Assembly: GCF_021012795.1 (NCBI RefSeq)
Contig: NZ_VFYU01000012.1
Span: forward strand, 124,001-188,000
Length of the DNA: 64,000 nucleotides
Direction of reading: 5' to 3'
Source: Psychrobacter sp. I-STPA10
GTDB lineage: Bacteria > Pseudomonadota > Gammaproteobacteria > Pseudomonadales > Moraxellaceae
Under the pieces are notes generated by a model. It ran no database searches. It worked only from the letters and a program-made list of their open reading frames with translations, and was not told the DNA's origin. Below, piece after piece: positions 1 to 9,055 of this stretch; position 1 is the first letter of the stretch; each line of letters starts with the position of its first letter. The position numbers and the translations under genes were made by a program.

Positions 1-123
1 GTCTATTAAATCTGTTTGCTCTGCTGTAGACGATATCTCAGCTGTAGATTGGTCATTTTGATTATCAGTAGTACAGGCAGCCAAGACAAATAGCACACTG
101 CTAAGATAAATTGATTTTTTCAT
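1..123 (-). CDS. Lipoprotein, N-terminal part only (runs off the window)
   Basis: Reading the minus strand from the ATG at 121-123 gives 41 codons open to the window edge. The product starts MKKSIYLSSVLFVLAAC, a typical lipoprotein signal peptide with lipobox LAAC and Cys at residue 17. A Thr/Asp/Gln-rich linker follows, as in many outer-membrane lipoproteins. The start lies 4 bases after the stop of the lipoprotein gene at 128-670, so the two are probably co-transcribed. The C-terminal function is not visible and the family is unknown. Confidence 0.7.
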   Translation of the reverse strand, partial: MKKSIYLSSVLFVLAACTTDNQNDQSTAEISSTAEQTDLID

Positions 124-127
124 GTTT

Positions 128-670
128 TTACTCTGTGTGAGGCTCTTGAGTATGACTTAGTGCTGCTGGCAGTGGAATACATTCTGTGGTCTTTTGTGAT
201 TGATAGGGCTGGCAATATGCAATAGGTCCTTCTATATATTCTTCTTGAACTTTTGCTCCTTCAGCATCTTTGGCTGTGAGATAAACTTTTCCCATATCTA
301 TATATCTTTTTTCTTCATAGGAAGATACGGTTCGCTCTCCAGTTGCATTGATAGTAGGCAAGTCTCCAACGGCATATGACTTTAATTTATAACCATCTGC
401 CATAAACATGAGTGATGAATAATTATAATAACCATACTCATAACGTTTGGGCGGTGATACTCTATAATGATACTCTGCAGGGGGTATTAAAAATTGTCCT
501 TTTTCATCACTTATATCAAAGTCACCCGAACTATACATGACTTTGACATTACTAATCGGCTGCTCTGTCATTCTATCTATCACTTGCCCTTTTATTTCAG
601 CTGTCATATATTCTACTTTTTGTTGACAGCCCATCATGGATACACAAATTAAGATGAGGTATGGTTTCAT
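128..670 (-). CDS. Small lipoprotein with carboxypeptidase-regulatory-like fold
   Basis: The product begins MKPYLILICVSMMGCQQ: a signal peptide and lipobox ending at Cys15. A start seven codons further upstream is possible but would put charged residues in front of the signal, so the inner ATG is chosen. Residues about 25-60 (IKGQVIDRMTEQPISNVKV, then a DEKGQF turn) resemble the beta-sandwich CarboxypepD_reg/transthyretin-like domain used as a surface add-on. The rest is Tyr-rich and not recognised. It is followed at 4 bases by another lipoprotein gene. Exact role unknown; envelope location is likely. Confidence 0.65.
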   Translation of the reverse strand: MKPYLILICVSMMGCQQKVEYMTAEIKGQVIDRMTEQPISNVKVMYSSGDFDISDEKGQFLIPPAEYHYRVSPPKRYEYGYYNYSSLMFMADGYKLKSYAVGDLPTINATGERTVSSYEEKRYIDMGKVYLTAKDAEGAKVQEEYIEGPIAYCQPYQSQKTTECIPLPAALSHTQEPHTE

Positions 671-802
671 TAGTGAGCATTCCATTTTCATTGCATATAT
701 GGCTGTAATATATCCACTTCAATATTATCGCCTTCAAAGTCAAGTTACTTATTCAGACAGGCCATTTTTTTAATAAGCTGTTTAACTAAAAGAAAATTTA
801 CA

Positions 803-1888
803 ATGAGATATTATCTGCAATTTACCTACGTTTTATTTTTTAGTTTCTTTTTAACATCTTGTAACGCTTATGATAAGGTAAACTCTACTATGCCTGAAGA
901 ACCATTATATATTGAACTTAATATGACTGCTGAAGAGATGTACCAGCGTAATCCTGAATATAGAGCCTTTCAGGAAGCTGATGCCCAACCTATGGGGGTT
1001 ACTTTTCAGGGGTATAACTTTCCAAGATATAGAGAACCTACAGTCATTATTAAATATCCTAATGGTACGTTAAGTGTTGATGGCGTAATGTCCGTATTGG
1101 CGTATGATGATAACAAACAAGAAAACTACCAACTTTCTAAAATTAATCTTGGATTTTTGTTCAATCATGAAGTAAGTGGCATCTCAGACAAAGATGCCTA
1201 CAGCAAAATGATGAGTTTTTTTCAAGAACTGCAAGATAAAGGCTGGATATATTCTCATTCAAACGATGCACCTAGGTTGACCGCTAAAGACAGTTTTATA
1301 TTTGCAACAACAGAAGGCGGCTCAAGTAATTATCTTGATTATAGTTATCCACTGACTTTTGATGAATGGATGCAGCTTAGTGATTTTCAGCGATGGCAAT
1401 TAAGATACAACACAGAAGCTTATATGGATATAAGAATAAATAGACAAACAGATCCTTCTACTGGTCATCGGCACTATCTTATCAGTTTGGATATTTATGA
1501 TGAGTTAGAAGAAATCAAAAGCAATATTGATGCTAAGGATAGAGACAGATGGCAGGCTGCCTATTCAGAGGTCTACCCAGAAATAGCTTCGTGGAGATTA
1601 GAAAGTGAATCTGCTGCTGTCAAAATGGGGCTAAAAATACAACAAGATCAGCCTGACTATACCCTACCACTTGTACTCAAAGAAACTGGTATTGATACTG
1701 CTGATTTCGTTTCTATTGACCCCTACAAAATCACTTCTAAAGAGTTTATAGAGCGTTCTGATGCAGGGGAAGACATGACCCCTTATTATGAAAATTATTC
1801 TGAGAAAAGTAAACCTGACACCACACTTAGTAGCCGAGATAATAGACGTTGCCTAGCAGGACAACCTTGCCCACAATCTGGATATTAA
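803..1888 (+). CDS. Putative lipoprotein of unknown function
   Basis: 361 residues. The N-terminus (MRYYLQFTYVLFFSFFLTSC) is a hydrophobic signal followed by a lipobox-like FLTSC, which predicts an envelope lipoprotein. The mature part is acidic and rich in Tyr and Asp, with no catalytic motif that I recognise. It is transcribed away from the minus-strand lipoprotein pair and followed at 30 bases by a small membrane-protein gene that probably shares its transcript. The neighbourhood looks like a cell-surface or interbacterial-type accessory cluster, but no function can be given. Confidence 0.6.
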   Translation: MRYYLQFTYVLFFSFFLTSCNAYDKVNSTMPEEPLYIELNMTAEEMYQRNPEYRAFQEADAQPMGVTFQGYNFPRYREPTVIIKYPNGTLSVDGVMSVLAYDDNKQENYQLSKINLGFLFNHEVSGISDKDAYSKMMSFFQELQDKGWIYSHSNDAPRLTAKDSFIFATTEGGSSNYLDYSYPLTFDEWMQLSDFQRWQLRYNTEAYMDIRINRQTDPSTGHRHYLISLDIYDELEEIKSNIDAKDRDRWQAAYSEVYPEIASWRLESESAAVKMGLKIQQDQPDYTLPLVLKETGIDTADFVSIDPYKITSKEFIERSDAGEDMTPYYENYSEKSKPDTTLSSRDNRRCLAGQPCPQSGY

Positions 1889-1918
1889 TACCCCTTACCA
1901 AGGTGGAGGATAAAATTA

Positions 1919-2098
1919 ATGTGTCTAACTGCCTTTAAACCAGCTATTTTATCGTTAGTCTCAATACTTATTTTTATTACTATTCAATATAGACAAGAAA
2001 GCAATAAAACCACGCCGCCTCCACAAACTATGTTACTAAGCTTTTTAACTACTGCATATAATGATGAATATCAACAATATAAAACAACTGAAGAATAA
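1919..2098 (+). CDS. Small single-pass membrane protein
   Basis: A 59-codon ORF begins at an ATG preceded by a good GGAGG ribosome binding site about 10 bases upstream. Residues 7-22 (FKPAILSLVSILIFIT) form one hydrophobic segment, followed by a short polar tail rich in Gln, Thr and Tyr. It lies 30 bases after the upstream lipoprotein gene on the same strand. The strong SD and the membrane-like composition support a real gene; no family is recognised. Confidence 0.5.
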   Translation: MCLTAFKPAILSLVSILIFITIQYRQESNKTTPPPQTMLLSFLTTAYNDEYQQYKTTEE

Positions 2099-2206
2099 GT
2101 GAATAATGGCTTTGGTGGCAAAGTTGCTCCGTTACACAAAGATCAAAGCCACTAAAAATCAATAATGATAGTCAATTCAAAATAATACTGGTACAAAAAA
2201 GCCCTG

Positions 2207-2734
2207 CTAAGCAGTGAGCACAGTATATACAGGCACAGGGAAAGCATCGTGCAACTCTGCTAAATCAAGCAGTACCAATGCACCAACCACTTCATGCCCC
2301 GCTGAAATACAAAGCTCATGTGCTGTGTTTAATGTTCCCCCAGTAGCCAGTATGTCATCAACCAACAATACCTTAGCGGTAGGCAAACCATCTTGCATCT
2401 CCAGCGTATCTGACCCATATTCTAAGGCATAAGATTTATTAGCAACAGGTGGCGGTAGTTTACCTTGCTTTCTAAGTAAAATAATACCTTTACCCAAACG
2501 TCCCGCCAATAAACTGGCAAATACAAACCCACGCGCCTCAATTGCTGCCAAACAATCGACCTCATCTAGCAACCCTTCTGGCAATGCTGCCAACATGGCA
2601 TCAATCACTTCATTAATATGTGTCCGCAGCAGTGGCGTGATATCATAAAAGTCAATGCCTTCTTTAGGAAAGTTAGGCACAGTACGAATAATATCCCAAA
2701 AATGATGCTGATTGCTGGCTGATGACTCTGACAT
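2207..2734 (-). CDS. apt: Adenine phosphoribosyltransferase
   Basis: 175 residues, the usual length for Apt, which makes AMP from adenine and PRPP in purine salvage in the cytoplasm. The start region contains FPKEGIDFYDITPLL, the conserved Apt N-terminal motif. The PRPP-binding loop is VLLVDDILATGGT near residues 122-134, and EARGFVFA lies around 66-73. AGGGA sits 9 bases before the ATG. A GC-rich sequence and T-run (GGGCTTTTTT on the minus strand) directly follow the stop and may terminate transcription. It stands alone on this strand. Confidence 0.96.
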   Translation of the reverse strand: MSESSASNQHHFWDIIRTVPNFPKEGIDFYDITPLLRTHINEVIDAMLAALPEGLLDEVDCLAAIEARGFVFASLLAGRLGKGIILLRKQGKLPPPVANKSYALEYGSDTLEMQDGLPTAKVLLVDDILATGGTLNTAHELCISAGHEVVGALVLLDLAELHDAFPVPVYTVLTA

Positions 2735-2744
2735 AAATCAATCC

Positions 2745-2939
2745 CTATAACATAAATACAGATAAAAATGATGGATAATCCACAACATAAACATTAAATA
2801 AATACTGTATAGCACCAGTGTATAAGAGTATAAAAGACAGACACATAAAAAATGGGCGAATCACTTTGCCCATGTTGATAAGCTGCCAACTGATGCCACT
2901 TAATTTTTTGCAGCACCAGTTTAGCATAACTTGACGCAC
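2745..2939 (-). CDS. Doubtful small membrane ORF upstream of apt
   Basis: A 64-codon reading frame ends 10 bases before the apt start on the same strand. Its product has one hydrophobic stretch (about residues 30-48, FFMCLSFILLYTGAIQYLF) and a Cys/Lys-rich N-terminus. There is no clear Shine-Dalgarno and no recognised homologue. It could be a leader or small membrane protein co-transcribed with apt, or chance coding in AT-rich DNA. Kept only because nothing else occupies the stretch. Confidence 0.22.
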   Translation of the reverse strand: MRQVMLNWCCKKLSGISWQLINMGKVIRPFFMCLSFILLYTGAIQYLFNVYVVDYPSFLSVFML

Positions 2940-3192
2940 AGATTAAGGTTAGAAATTATTTGCAAAAAATGATCATCACCAATGACGTATGCTTCTACTC
3001 TGAATTACAAAAAAGCGATAATATGCTAAAATAGTTTTATACGAGATTGGATACGATATTTGTTTGAGCTAAATAGCCAAATAATTGCTATAAATAGCTA
3101 CTGCCTATCAATCTACCCATAGGATTGAGCCATAAAGCAGCAATATTTATCCTATCATTCTCGTTTCTTAAGTTAATAAAGGAAATGGTTGT

Positions 3193-3357
3193 ATGAAGAA
3201 GTATGAATGCATCGTCTGTGGTTGGATATATGATGAAGAATTGGGCTGCCCTGAAGAAGGCATAGCACCAGGTACAAAATGGGAAGATATCCCTGATGAC
3301 TGGACTTGTCCTGAGTGTGGCGTGGGTAAACTTGATTTTGAGATGATGGAAATATAA
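3193..3357 (+). CDS. rubA: Rubredoxin
   Basis: A 54-codon gene. The product begins MKKYECIVCGWIYDEELG and later has WTCPECGVGKLDFE. The two CxxCG knuckles (Cys6/Cys9 and Cys39/Cys42) bind one iron in an Fe(Cys)4 site, and the aromatic and Pro-rich core is that of classical rubredoxins (52-54 residues). AAGGAAA lies about 9 bases upstream of the ATG. Rubredoxins pass single electrons; in Moraxellaceae relatives they serve alkane hydroxylases or oxidative-stress enzymes. Here the gene is monocistronic, with a strong terminator about 170 bases downstream, so its partner is not shown. Confidence 0.95.
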   Translation: MKKYECIVCGWIYDEELGCPEEGIAPGTKWEDIPDDWTCPECGVGKLDFEMMEI

Positions 3358-3527
3358 TCCACCGCTTTTAACAATGACATTTTTAATCATGGTAGTTTTA
3401 AATAGTAGTTTTGATGCGAACCCACATGTTTAAATAACAAGTATTTAAATAAAACGTGTTGTACGTAAATCATACAATATACAATTTGGATAAAACCTAG
3501 CTTTTACTAGATAACTTACTCTATATA

Positions 3528-3561
3528 AAAGGGTGCATATTTAATATTGCACCCTTTTTTT
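3528..3561 (+). terminator. Rho-independent terminator after rubA
   Basis: Perfect 10-bp stem AAAGGGTGCA / TGCACCCTTT with a 10-base loop, followed by a T-run on the plus strand. It closes the rubredoxin transcript before the hydrolase gene. Confidence 0.85.
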
Positions 3562-3619
3562 ATGTCTATTATTCTTTTATACTCAAATGACTCATATACC
3601 AACTGATTAAGCATTTACC

Positions 3620-4651
3620 ATGTCTACAGACAATGACTCAACTCAAACCACAAGCTGGGATAATACTAGCAATCACTCAAACTTGCCTTCAGGTTGGGAT
3701 AAATTAGCAAAATTTGACTGGCAACCCTCAGCACTGTGCCCACAGATGTATTCCTGCTTCATTGATATAGATGATGAGCTGTCTTTGTGTGTCGAGGCAG
3801 GTGGTCATCCCAAAAACCCTGCCATCATTCTAATCATGGGGCTAGGCTCACAGTTGGTATTTTGGCCCAATGAATTTATTGAGCGACTCATCGCCGCAGG
3901 GTTTTTTGTGGTACGCTTTGATAATCGTGACATGGGCTTATCTACCAAGATAGACCTTGGTCATCATGAAAATCTTAGTGTGATGAAAATGATGTTGCGC
4001 TTGCAAGTTGGATTAAGCAATCAAGATGCTAAAGTTGCTTATCATTTAACCCATTTAGCTGATGATACCGCCAAGCTTATTAAGCGTCTAGACTTAGATG
4101 AAGTCAATTTGGTCGGTGCGTCTATGGGGGGTATGGTGGCACAAATTACTGCTGCTGGGTATCCACATTTAGTACAAAAATTAGGGCTATTATTTACCAC
4201 CAATAACCGCCCATTTTTGCCTACGCCCAAACCACGTCAACTGTATACACTATTTAAAAAACCTGACAGCCCTAAGCGAGAGGATGTGGTTCGTCATGGG
4301 CAATGGTTTTCAGATGTGGTCGGCAGCCCAGGTCATATTGACCAGCAACGCAATATTGAAGCCGCTCAACTACGTTATCAACGTAATTATCGACCCAAAG
4401 GCACAGTACAACAGTTGCATGCCATCTTAGGCACAGGCTCTATAGCCAGCTATAGCCAAAAAATTACTGCTCCTACTTTGGTGTTACATGGCAGTAAAGA
4501 TGGGTTATTGCCACCTGCACATGGTCGACAAGTCGCTGCTGATATTCCTAATGCGCGCTTTGAGCTGATTGACGGCATGGGACATGATTTACCACTATAC
4601 TATCTGCCCTTTATTGTGCAAAGGCTACAACGTCACTTTATGAGTTATTAA
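3620..4651 (+). CDS. Alpha/beta hydrolase
   Basis: 343 residues with an alpha/beta-hydrolase core. The oxyanion region is ILIMGLGSQL (about 71-80). RFDNRDMGLS follows strand beta-4. The nucleophile elbow GASMGG puts Ser at about 169. The acid is in LHGSKDGLLPP (about 290-300) and the catalytic His in GMGHDLP near 320. No signal peptide, so cytoplasmic. The family contains esterases and lactonases of the type often annotated proline-iminopeptidase-like; the substrate cannot be read from sequence. The next gene is a paralogue with the same motifs, so a local duplication is likely. Confidence 0.85.
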   Translation: MSTDNDSTQTTSWDNTSNHSNLPSGWDKLAKFDWQPSALCPQMYSCFIDIDDELSLCVEAGGHPKNPAIILIMGLGSQLVFWPNEFIERLIAAGFFVVRFDNRDMGLSTKIDLGHHENLSVMKMMLRLQVGLSNQDAKVAYHLTHLADDTAKLIKRLDLDEVNLVGASMGGMVAQITAAGYPHLVQKLGLLFTTNNRPFLPTPKPRQLYTLFKKPDSPKREDVVRHGQWFSDVVGSPGHIDQQRNIEAAQLRYQRNYRPKGTVQQLHAILGTGSIASYSQKITAPTLVLHGSKDGLLPPAHGRQVAADIPNARFELIDGMGHDLPLYYLPFIVQRLQRHFMSY

Positions 4652-4827
4652 GCCAGACAAAATAACTTTTTATTGCCGTCTAATAGCAACCCTATTTACA
4701 CCTGTGTCATCTCACTGACATATCTTGGCTTTATCTTAATATAATATTCCTTAGTTTTTTATAATATCTTTATGCTACATGGCTAAACTCATTTAAGTAT
4801 CATCTTAAGCAAACTATAATAAAAGAT

Positions 4828-5847
4828 ATGGCAAATTATAAAGTCCGTAAAAAATCCTCTAAATATGCCAGCTTTATGCAAGCATATAAAGTCAACACCC
4901 CAAAATATAAGTTTTATGTCGAGCGGGGTGGTGAGCGTGATAAACCTGTTATTTTGTTAATCATGGGACTAGGCGCACAATCACTGGCATGGTCAAACTT
5001 ATTTTGTAAACGCTTGATTGAATCAGGCTATCACGTTATTCGCTTTGATAATCGTGACATAGGAAAATCCAGCAAATTAAAGCACAAAAACTCGCTGCTA
5101 AAAAAAAATCAACCCCTCAACAAACAGCTAAAACTCATCTCTCGCTTTAAACTTGGTCTTCCCCTACCCTTAAATACTGATGATATTCCTTATAATCTTT
5201 ATGCAATGGCAGAAGATGTCAATCAACTGCTAACTGCACTAAAAATAGAATCTTGTCATGTATTAGGTATGTCGATGGGCGGTATGATTGCGCAAATTTT
5301 GGCAGCAAACTATCCGCATCGAGTACAAAAATTAGGACTATTAGCCACCAGTAACAATCAACCTTTTTTACCACCACCACATTTACAAGCCCTAAAAGCC
5401 TTGCTGGCACCCATGCCAAATAAAAAAGACACCAAGGCGATTATTGAAAAAAAAGTTGAGTTATTACGTAGTATCGGCTCGCCTGCCTATTTTAATGAAT
5501 ACACCACTCGCAAACATGCTGCCATCCTACACAATAGAAAGTTTTATCCCAAAGGCGTAACAAGGCAGCTATTAGCCATATTGGCAACTGGCTCACTGCT
5601 GACAATTGACCAAAAAATCACTCAACCCACGTTAATCATTCATGGAGAAAAAGATAGACTGCTGCCCCCTGCACATGCCCGTGCCCTTGCCAAAGCCATC
5701 ACTCATGCCAAGCTACAAATGATTCCTGAATTAGGGCATGATATCCCCTTAGTTTTAACTCGATATTTAGCCGATAACTTTGCCATTCATTTTGCTGCGT
5801 ATGATGATATTGAAGGTGATAGTATCTATCCTCTAACAAAAAAATAA
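4828..5847 (+). CDS. Alpha/beta hydrolase, paralogue of the upstream gene
   Basis: 339 residues, co-linear with the preceding hydrolase: LLIMGLGAQSLAWSN, RFDNRDIGKSS, nucleophile elbow GMSMGG, acid loop IHGEKDRLLPPAHA and terminal LGHDIP with the catalytic His. The N-terminus is Lys/Tyr-rich instead of Ser/Asn-rich, and the lid region carries a Lys-rich insertion. The 176-base gap to the first copy holds no terminator, so the two may be co-transcribed; a clear terminator follows this copy. A soluble esterase-type enzyme is expected, substrate unknown. Confidence 0.85.
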   Translation: MANYKVRKKSSKYASFMQAYKVNTPKYKFYVERGGERDKPVILLIMGLGAQSLAWSNLFCKRLIESGYHVIRFDNRDIGKSSKLKHKNSLLKKNQPLNKQLKLISRFKLGLPLPLNTDDIPYNLYAMAEDVNQLLTALKIESCHVLGMSMGGMIAQILAANYPHRVQKLGLLATSNNQPFLPPPHLQALKALLAPMPNKKDTKAIIEKKVELLRSIGSPAYFNEYTTRKHAAILHNRKFYPKGVTRQLLAILATGSLLTIDQKITQPTLIIHGEKDRLLPPAHARALAKAITHAKLQMIPELGHDIPLVLTRYLADNFAIHFAAYDDIEGDSIYPLTKK

Positions 5848-5888
5848 CAAGCCACCTTATTCCAAAAGCGGCTATTTAATCCATAAAA

Positions 5889-5915
5889 AAACTCTAGCAT
5901 TAAGCTAGAGTCTTT
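5889..5915 (+). terminator. Terminator after the hydrolase pair
   Basis: 8-bp stem ACTCTAGC / GCTAGAGT with an ATTAA loop, then CTTTT on the plus strand. An A-run on the other side lets it act in both directions between the convergent hydrolase and lipoprotein genes. Confidence 0.7.
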
Positions 5916-6040
5916 TAATAACTATATTTTAAGAACTATAGCTGCTGCTTTATCATACATACTTGATAACCCTTGATAGCCTTTTGCGCTATCATCAAGT
6001 TAATCACGCAGCTTTATAGTATCTTTTTTATAGAATATAT

Positions 6041-6445
6041 TTATAGAACTTCTGCTGTGTCAGTTACTACTTCATTCAAAACCCATACTGGTTTGACCAC
6101 ACCTTTTAGTTTATCAGTAACCGTTTCTTGACGCACATCTAGCAGATAACGGTGACCTGGTTGATAAGTGAAGCCTTGGATATCACTATGTAGGGTATTG
6201 AAATTCTTTTGGAATGGCTGACGATATTGCAGACATTCTGATTCAGTCACACCACCATCAGTGGTTGGTACTTGACAAACTGCTTTACGAGGCGCAATTT
6301 CAACTTGGAAGCTTGGAATATTGACTACTTTAACTATCTGTGGCTCACCGTCAACCATAAGTACACGTTGGTCGTTCAGTCCCATGCTTGAACAACCAGC
6401 TAAAGTCATGCTTGTTAAAATTGCGGCAATGGCTAATTTTTTCAT
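6041..6445 (-). CDS. Small lipoprotein of unknown function
   Basis: 134 residues. MKKLAIAAILTSMTLAGCSS is a clear lipoprotein signal with lipobox LAGC (Cys18). The mature part has the paired cysteines C58/C71 (VCQVPTTDG... ESECLQY), which could form a disulfide in the periplasm, and ends in a beta-rich stretch (HRYLLDVRQETV). GAGGA lies about 6 bases before the ATG. Monocistronic between terminators. No family recognised; an envelope location is the only safe inference. Confidence 0.75.
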   Translation of the reverse strand: MKKLAIAAILTSMTLAGCSSMGLNDQRVLMVDGEPQIVKVVNIPSFQVEIAPRKAVCQVPTTDGGVTESECLQYRQPFQKNFNTLHSDIQGFTYQPGHRYLLDVRQETVTDKLKGVVKPVWVLNEVVTDTAEVL

Positions 6446-6743
6446 AATATCCTCTTTAAGTTGTGAATTGTGGTTTAAAATTAATTATATTGCTTTTATA
6501 GTTAAACTTCAGTATAAGCAATCTCTCAATCTTGTATAAAGTCTCTTGTATTAAGTTTAAGCATTCTGCTATTTAGATCAGAACTTTTAAAACACTTCAA
6601 TTTTAATTAATGATTAAACTTTCCAAAAGATTATACAAGGACGTAACAGTTTCAATCTATGTTATCTTTGTAACGTATCGTAAGATAAATAATAGATAAC
6701 ATAACTTTTACTTAACTACTGAAACACGCCAGCTACCTATGAA

Positions 6744-7973
6744 TTAACTGCGATAATCTGCATTAATCTTAATATAGTCATAGGATAAATCACAAGTATA
6801 AACCGTATCCTCGTAGTCGCCTCGTGCCAAATCCACCTTAATAACAATCTCAGGGCGTGACATTGCAGCCTGCCCACGCTCTTCTGTGTAATCTTCAGCT
6901 ATTTGCCCACGCTCACAGATATTTACCTCATTTAGGCTCACAGAAACATTATTTTGATCCAGCCCTTCTACTCCAGCATAGCCAATGGCTGCCAATAAAC
7001 GACCCCAATTAGGATCACTGGCAAAGCAGGCAGTTTTTACCAAAGGTGAATGCGCTATTGCATACGCCACATCACAACATTCTTGCTGAGTTGCACCACC
7101 ACACACATTCACACTAATAAACTTTGTTGCCCCTTCGCCATCACGAACAATCAGTTGCGCCAAACGCAAAAATACGCGTGCCAATGCCTCATACAATGCT
7201 TGATAGTGAGGATGCCTATCTGAATCAATGACACCAGTATTCGCTTTTGCAGTGGCTAATAACACACAACAATCATTGGTTGAAGTATCACCATCAACAG
7301 TAATTCGATTAAATGACTGCTGTGTTAAGCTGCTAAGCATCTGTTGTAGCAATGGCTGAGTAATATTAGCATCAGTAGCAATAAAGCCCAACATGGTTGC
7401 CATATTGGGACGAATCATACCCGCCCCTTTTGACATACCAGTAATGTGATAGGTCGTACCATCAACTGCTACTTGCTCACTGGCAAGTTTGGCAATAGTA
7501 TCAGTTGTACGAATGGCATTTGCCCCTACCTGCCAATTTGCCACATTTAAATTAGCCAATGCAGCATCTAATCCAGCAATGAGTGCATCGGTATTTAATG
7601 GCTCACCAATCACCCCAGTAGAAAAAGGCAATATATTTTGTGCGCTGATACTTTCATCTAGTCTTTCTGCTAATGACTCACAGGTCAACTGTGTCCGTTT
7701 GATACCTTCTCTTCCTGTGCCTGCATTGGCATTGCCCGTATTAATAAGTAAATAGCGTGGCTGATAATTAGCTATATGCTTACGCAATACTTGCACAGGA
7801 GCAGCACAAAAGCTGCTTTGTGTGGTCACAACCGCACAGCTCGTTTTTTCAGCAAGCTCAATCACTACCAAATCATTACGATTTTTATAGCGCACACCGG
7901 CAGCAGTCACACCAATTCTTACACCATCAATCTCATAAATCGTCTCAGGATTCGCAACATTTCCTACTGGCAT
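6744..7973 (-). CDS. argJ: Bifunctional glutamate N-acetyltransferase / amino-acid N-acetyltransferase ArgJ
   Basis: 409 residues, the normal ArgJ length. It recycles the acetyl group from N-acetylornithine to glutamate in arginine synthesis and may also use acetyl-CoA. The autoprocessing site is in KGAGMIRPNMATMLGFIATD (about 185-204): cleavage before the second Thr gives alpha and beta subunits, with that Thr as nucleophile. NTGNANAGTG (about 77-86) is another family signature. The C-terminus ends near CDLSYDYIKINADYRS, matching the usual end. AAGG precedes the ATG. Monocistronic and cytoplasmic. Confidence 0.96.
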   Translation of the reverse strand: MPVGNVANPETIYEIDGVRIGVTAAGVRYKNRNDLVVIELAEKTSCAVVTTQSSFCAAPVQVLRKHIANYQPRYLLINTGNANAGTGREGIKRTQLTCESLAERLDESISAQNILPFSTGVIGEPLNTDALIAGLDAALANLNVANWQVGANAIRTTDTIAKLASEQVAVDGTTYHITGMSKGAGMIRPNMATMLGFIATDANITQPLLQQMLSSLTQQSFNRITVDGDTSTNDCCVLLATAKANTGVIDSDRHPHYQALYEALARVFLRLAQLIVRDGEGATKFISVNVCGGATQQECCDVAYAIAHSPLVKTACFASDPNWGRLLAAIGYAGVEGLDQNNVSVSLNEVNICERGQIAEDYTEERGQAAMSRPEIVIKVDLARGDYEDTVYTCDLSYDYIKINADYRS

Positions 7974-8044
7974 AACAGTAACCTTCTTATCAATTAAATA
8001 GTTAAAGTGTTTTTCTATAACACATAAATAAATATCATAATATC

Positions 8045-8089
8045 AAACAGCTATCACTTTAATAGTCAATATTATAGTGATAGCTGTTT
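8045..8089. terminator. Bidirectional hairpin between argJ and xthA
   Basis: 14-bp perfect stem AAACAGCTATCACT / AGTGATAGCTGTTT around a 17-base AT loop, with T-rich flank on the plus side. It lies just downstream of the xthA stop and upstream of argJ, so it most likely ends the xthA transcript; the T-run on the minus strand is weak. Confidence 0.6.
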
Positions 8090-8114
8090 TATAAAGCCCA
8101 TACCACCAATTTAA

Positions 8115-8942
8115 TTAGTCATTGGATGCAGAAAAATCAAATGCAGCCCAAATCGGAGCATGATCAGATGGCTTTTCCATCGCTCGTAGCTGATAACTAA
8201 TACCTGCATCTTGACAAGAATCTTTAAGATTTGGGGTACACAAAATATGGTCAATACGAAGCCCACGTTTAGGCTCATCATTAAAACCACGACTGCGATA
8301 ATCAAACCAGCTTAACGCATCACTGTCAGGATAATGTAATCGATAAGTATCATAAAGTTCTCGTGACATCAAACTAGCATACCATTCACGCTCTTCGGGC
8401 AAAAATGAGCATTTTTCTGTCTTTAGCCAGCGTTTGGCATTCACCTCTCCAATACCAACATCAATATCTTGTGGCGCAATATTCATATCGCCCATGACAA
8501 CCAACGACCGCCCTTCTGCAATTAGCCCATCGATATAAGTCATCAGACTGGCATAATATGCCCGCTTCATCGGAAATTTGGTCTCATGGTGGCGATTTTC
8601 TCCTTGCGGAAAATATCCATTTAACACATCGATTTCTTGCCCATCAAATTCATAACGAGCATGGATAAACCGCTTTTGCGTGTCCTCACTATCTTCTGGA
8701 AAGCCTTTGTGCACAAAAATAGGCGCTATTTTCGACAGCAAAGCTACTCCATAATGCCCTTTTTGACCAAAATATTCGACATGATAACCAAGTGACTCAA
8801 CTTGGCTTAAAGGAAACTGCTCATCATGAACTTTTGTTTCTTGTAATCCAATCACATCAGGGTCTATCACATCTCGAAGTGCCTCTAACTGATGTTGACG
8901 TGCACGAATACCATTGATATTAAAACTAACAAAACGCGGCAT
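8115..8942 (-). CDS. xthA: Exodeoxyribonuclease III (AP endonuclease)
   Basis: 275 residues, Exo III family of the EEP fold. It opens abasic sites and removes 3' blocking groups in base-excision repair. Motifs: SFNINGIRAR (Asn at the start), GLQETKVHDEQFP (metal Glu about 35), YFPQGENR, VMGDMNIAPQDIDVG (Asp/Asn), RIDHILCTP (about 229) and the final SDHAPIWAAF with catalytic Asp-His. AGGAAG lies 5 bases before the ATG. Monocistronic, with a long hairpin downstream. Confidence 0.95.
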   Translation of the reverse strand: MPRFVSFNINGIRARQHQLEALRDVIDPDVIGLQETKVHDEQFPLSQVESLGYHVEYFGQKGHYGVALLSKIAPIFVHKGFPEDSEDTQKRFIHARYEFDGQEIDVLNGYFPQGENRHHETKFPMKRAYYASLMTYIDGLIAEGRSLVVMGDMNIAPQDIDVGIGEVNAKRWLKTEKCSFLPEEREWYASLMSRELYDTYRLHYPDSDALSWFDYRSRGFNDEPKRGLRIDHILCTPNLKDSCQDAGISYQLRAMEKPSDHAPIWAAFDFSASND

Positions 8943-9001
8943 AACACTTCCTATAAGAATATACTAAAAACTTGTCTTGAGTGGACTATAAAATACAGAC
9001 A

Positions 9002-9026
9002 GGCGTTATAGAAACTCTATAACGCC
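9002..9026. terminator. Hairpin between acyl-CoA ligase gene and xthA
   Basis: Perfect 11-bp stem GGCGTTATAGA / TCTATAACGCC with a 3-base loop directly after the ligase stop. There is no strong T-run, so it may be an mRNA 3' stabiliser or a weak terminator of the ligase transcript. Confidence 0.5.
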
Positions 9027-9055
9027 ATCTAAACAATAAATTTTAGGATAATCAA

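Noticed and set aside
3088-3390. A 100-codon minus-strand frame (and a second one of 70 codons) opposite the rubredoxin region
   Set aside because: The plus strand encodes a full rubredoxin with both CxxC motifs and a good SD, so the antisense frames are shadows.
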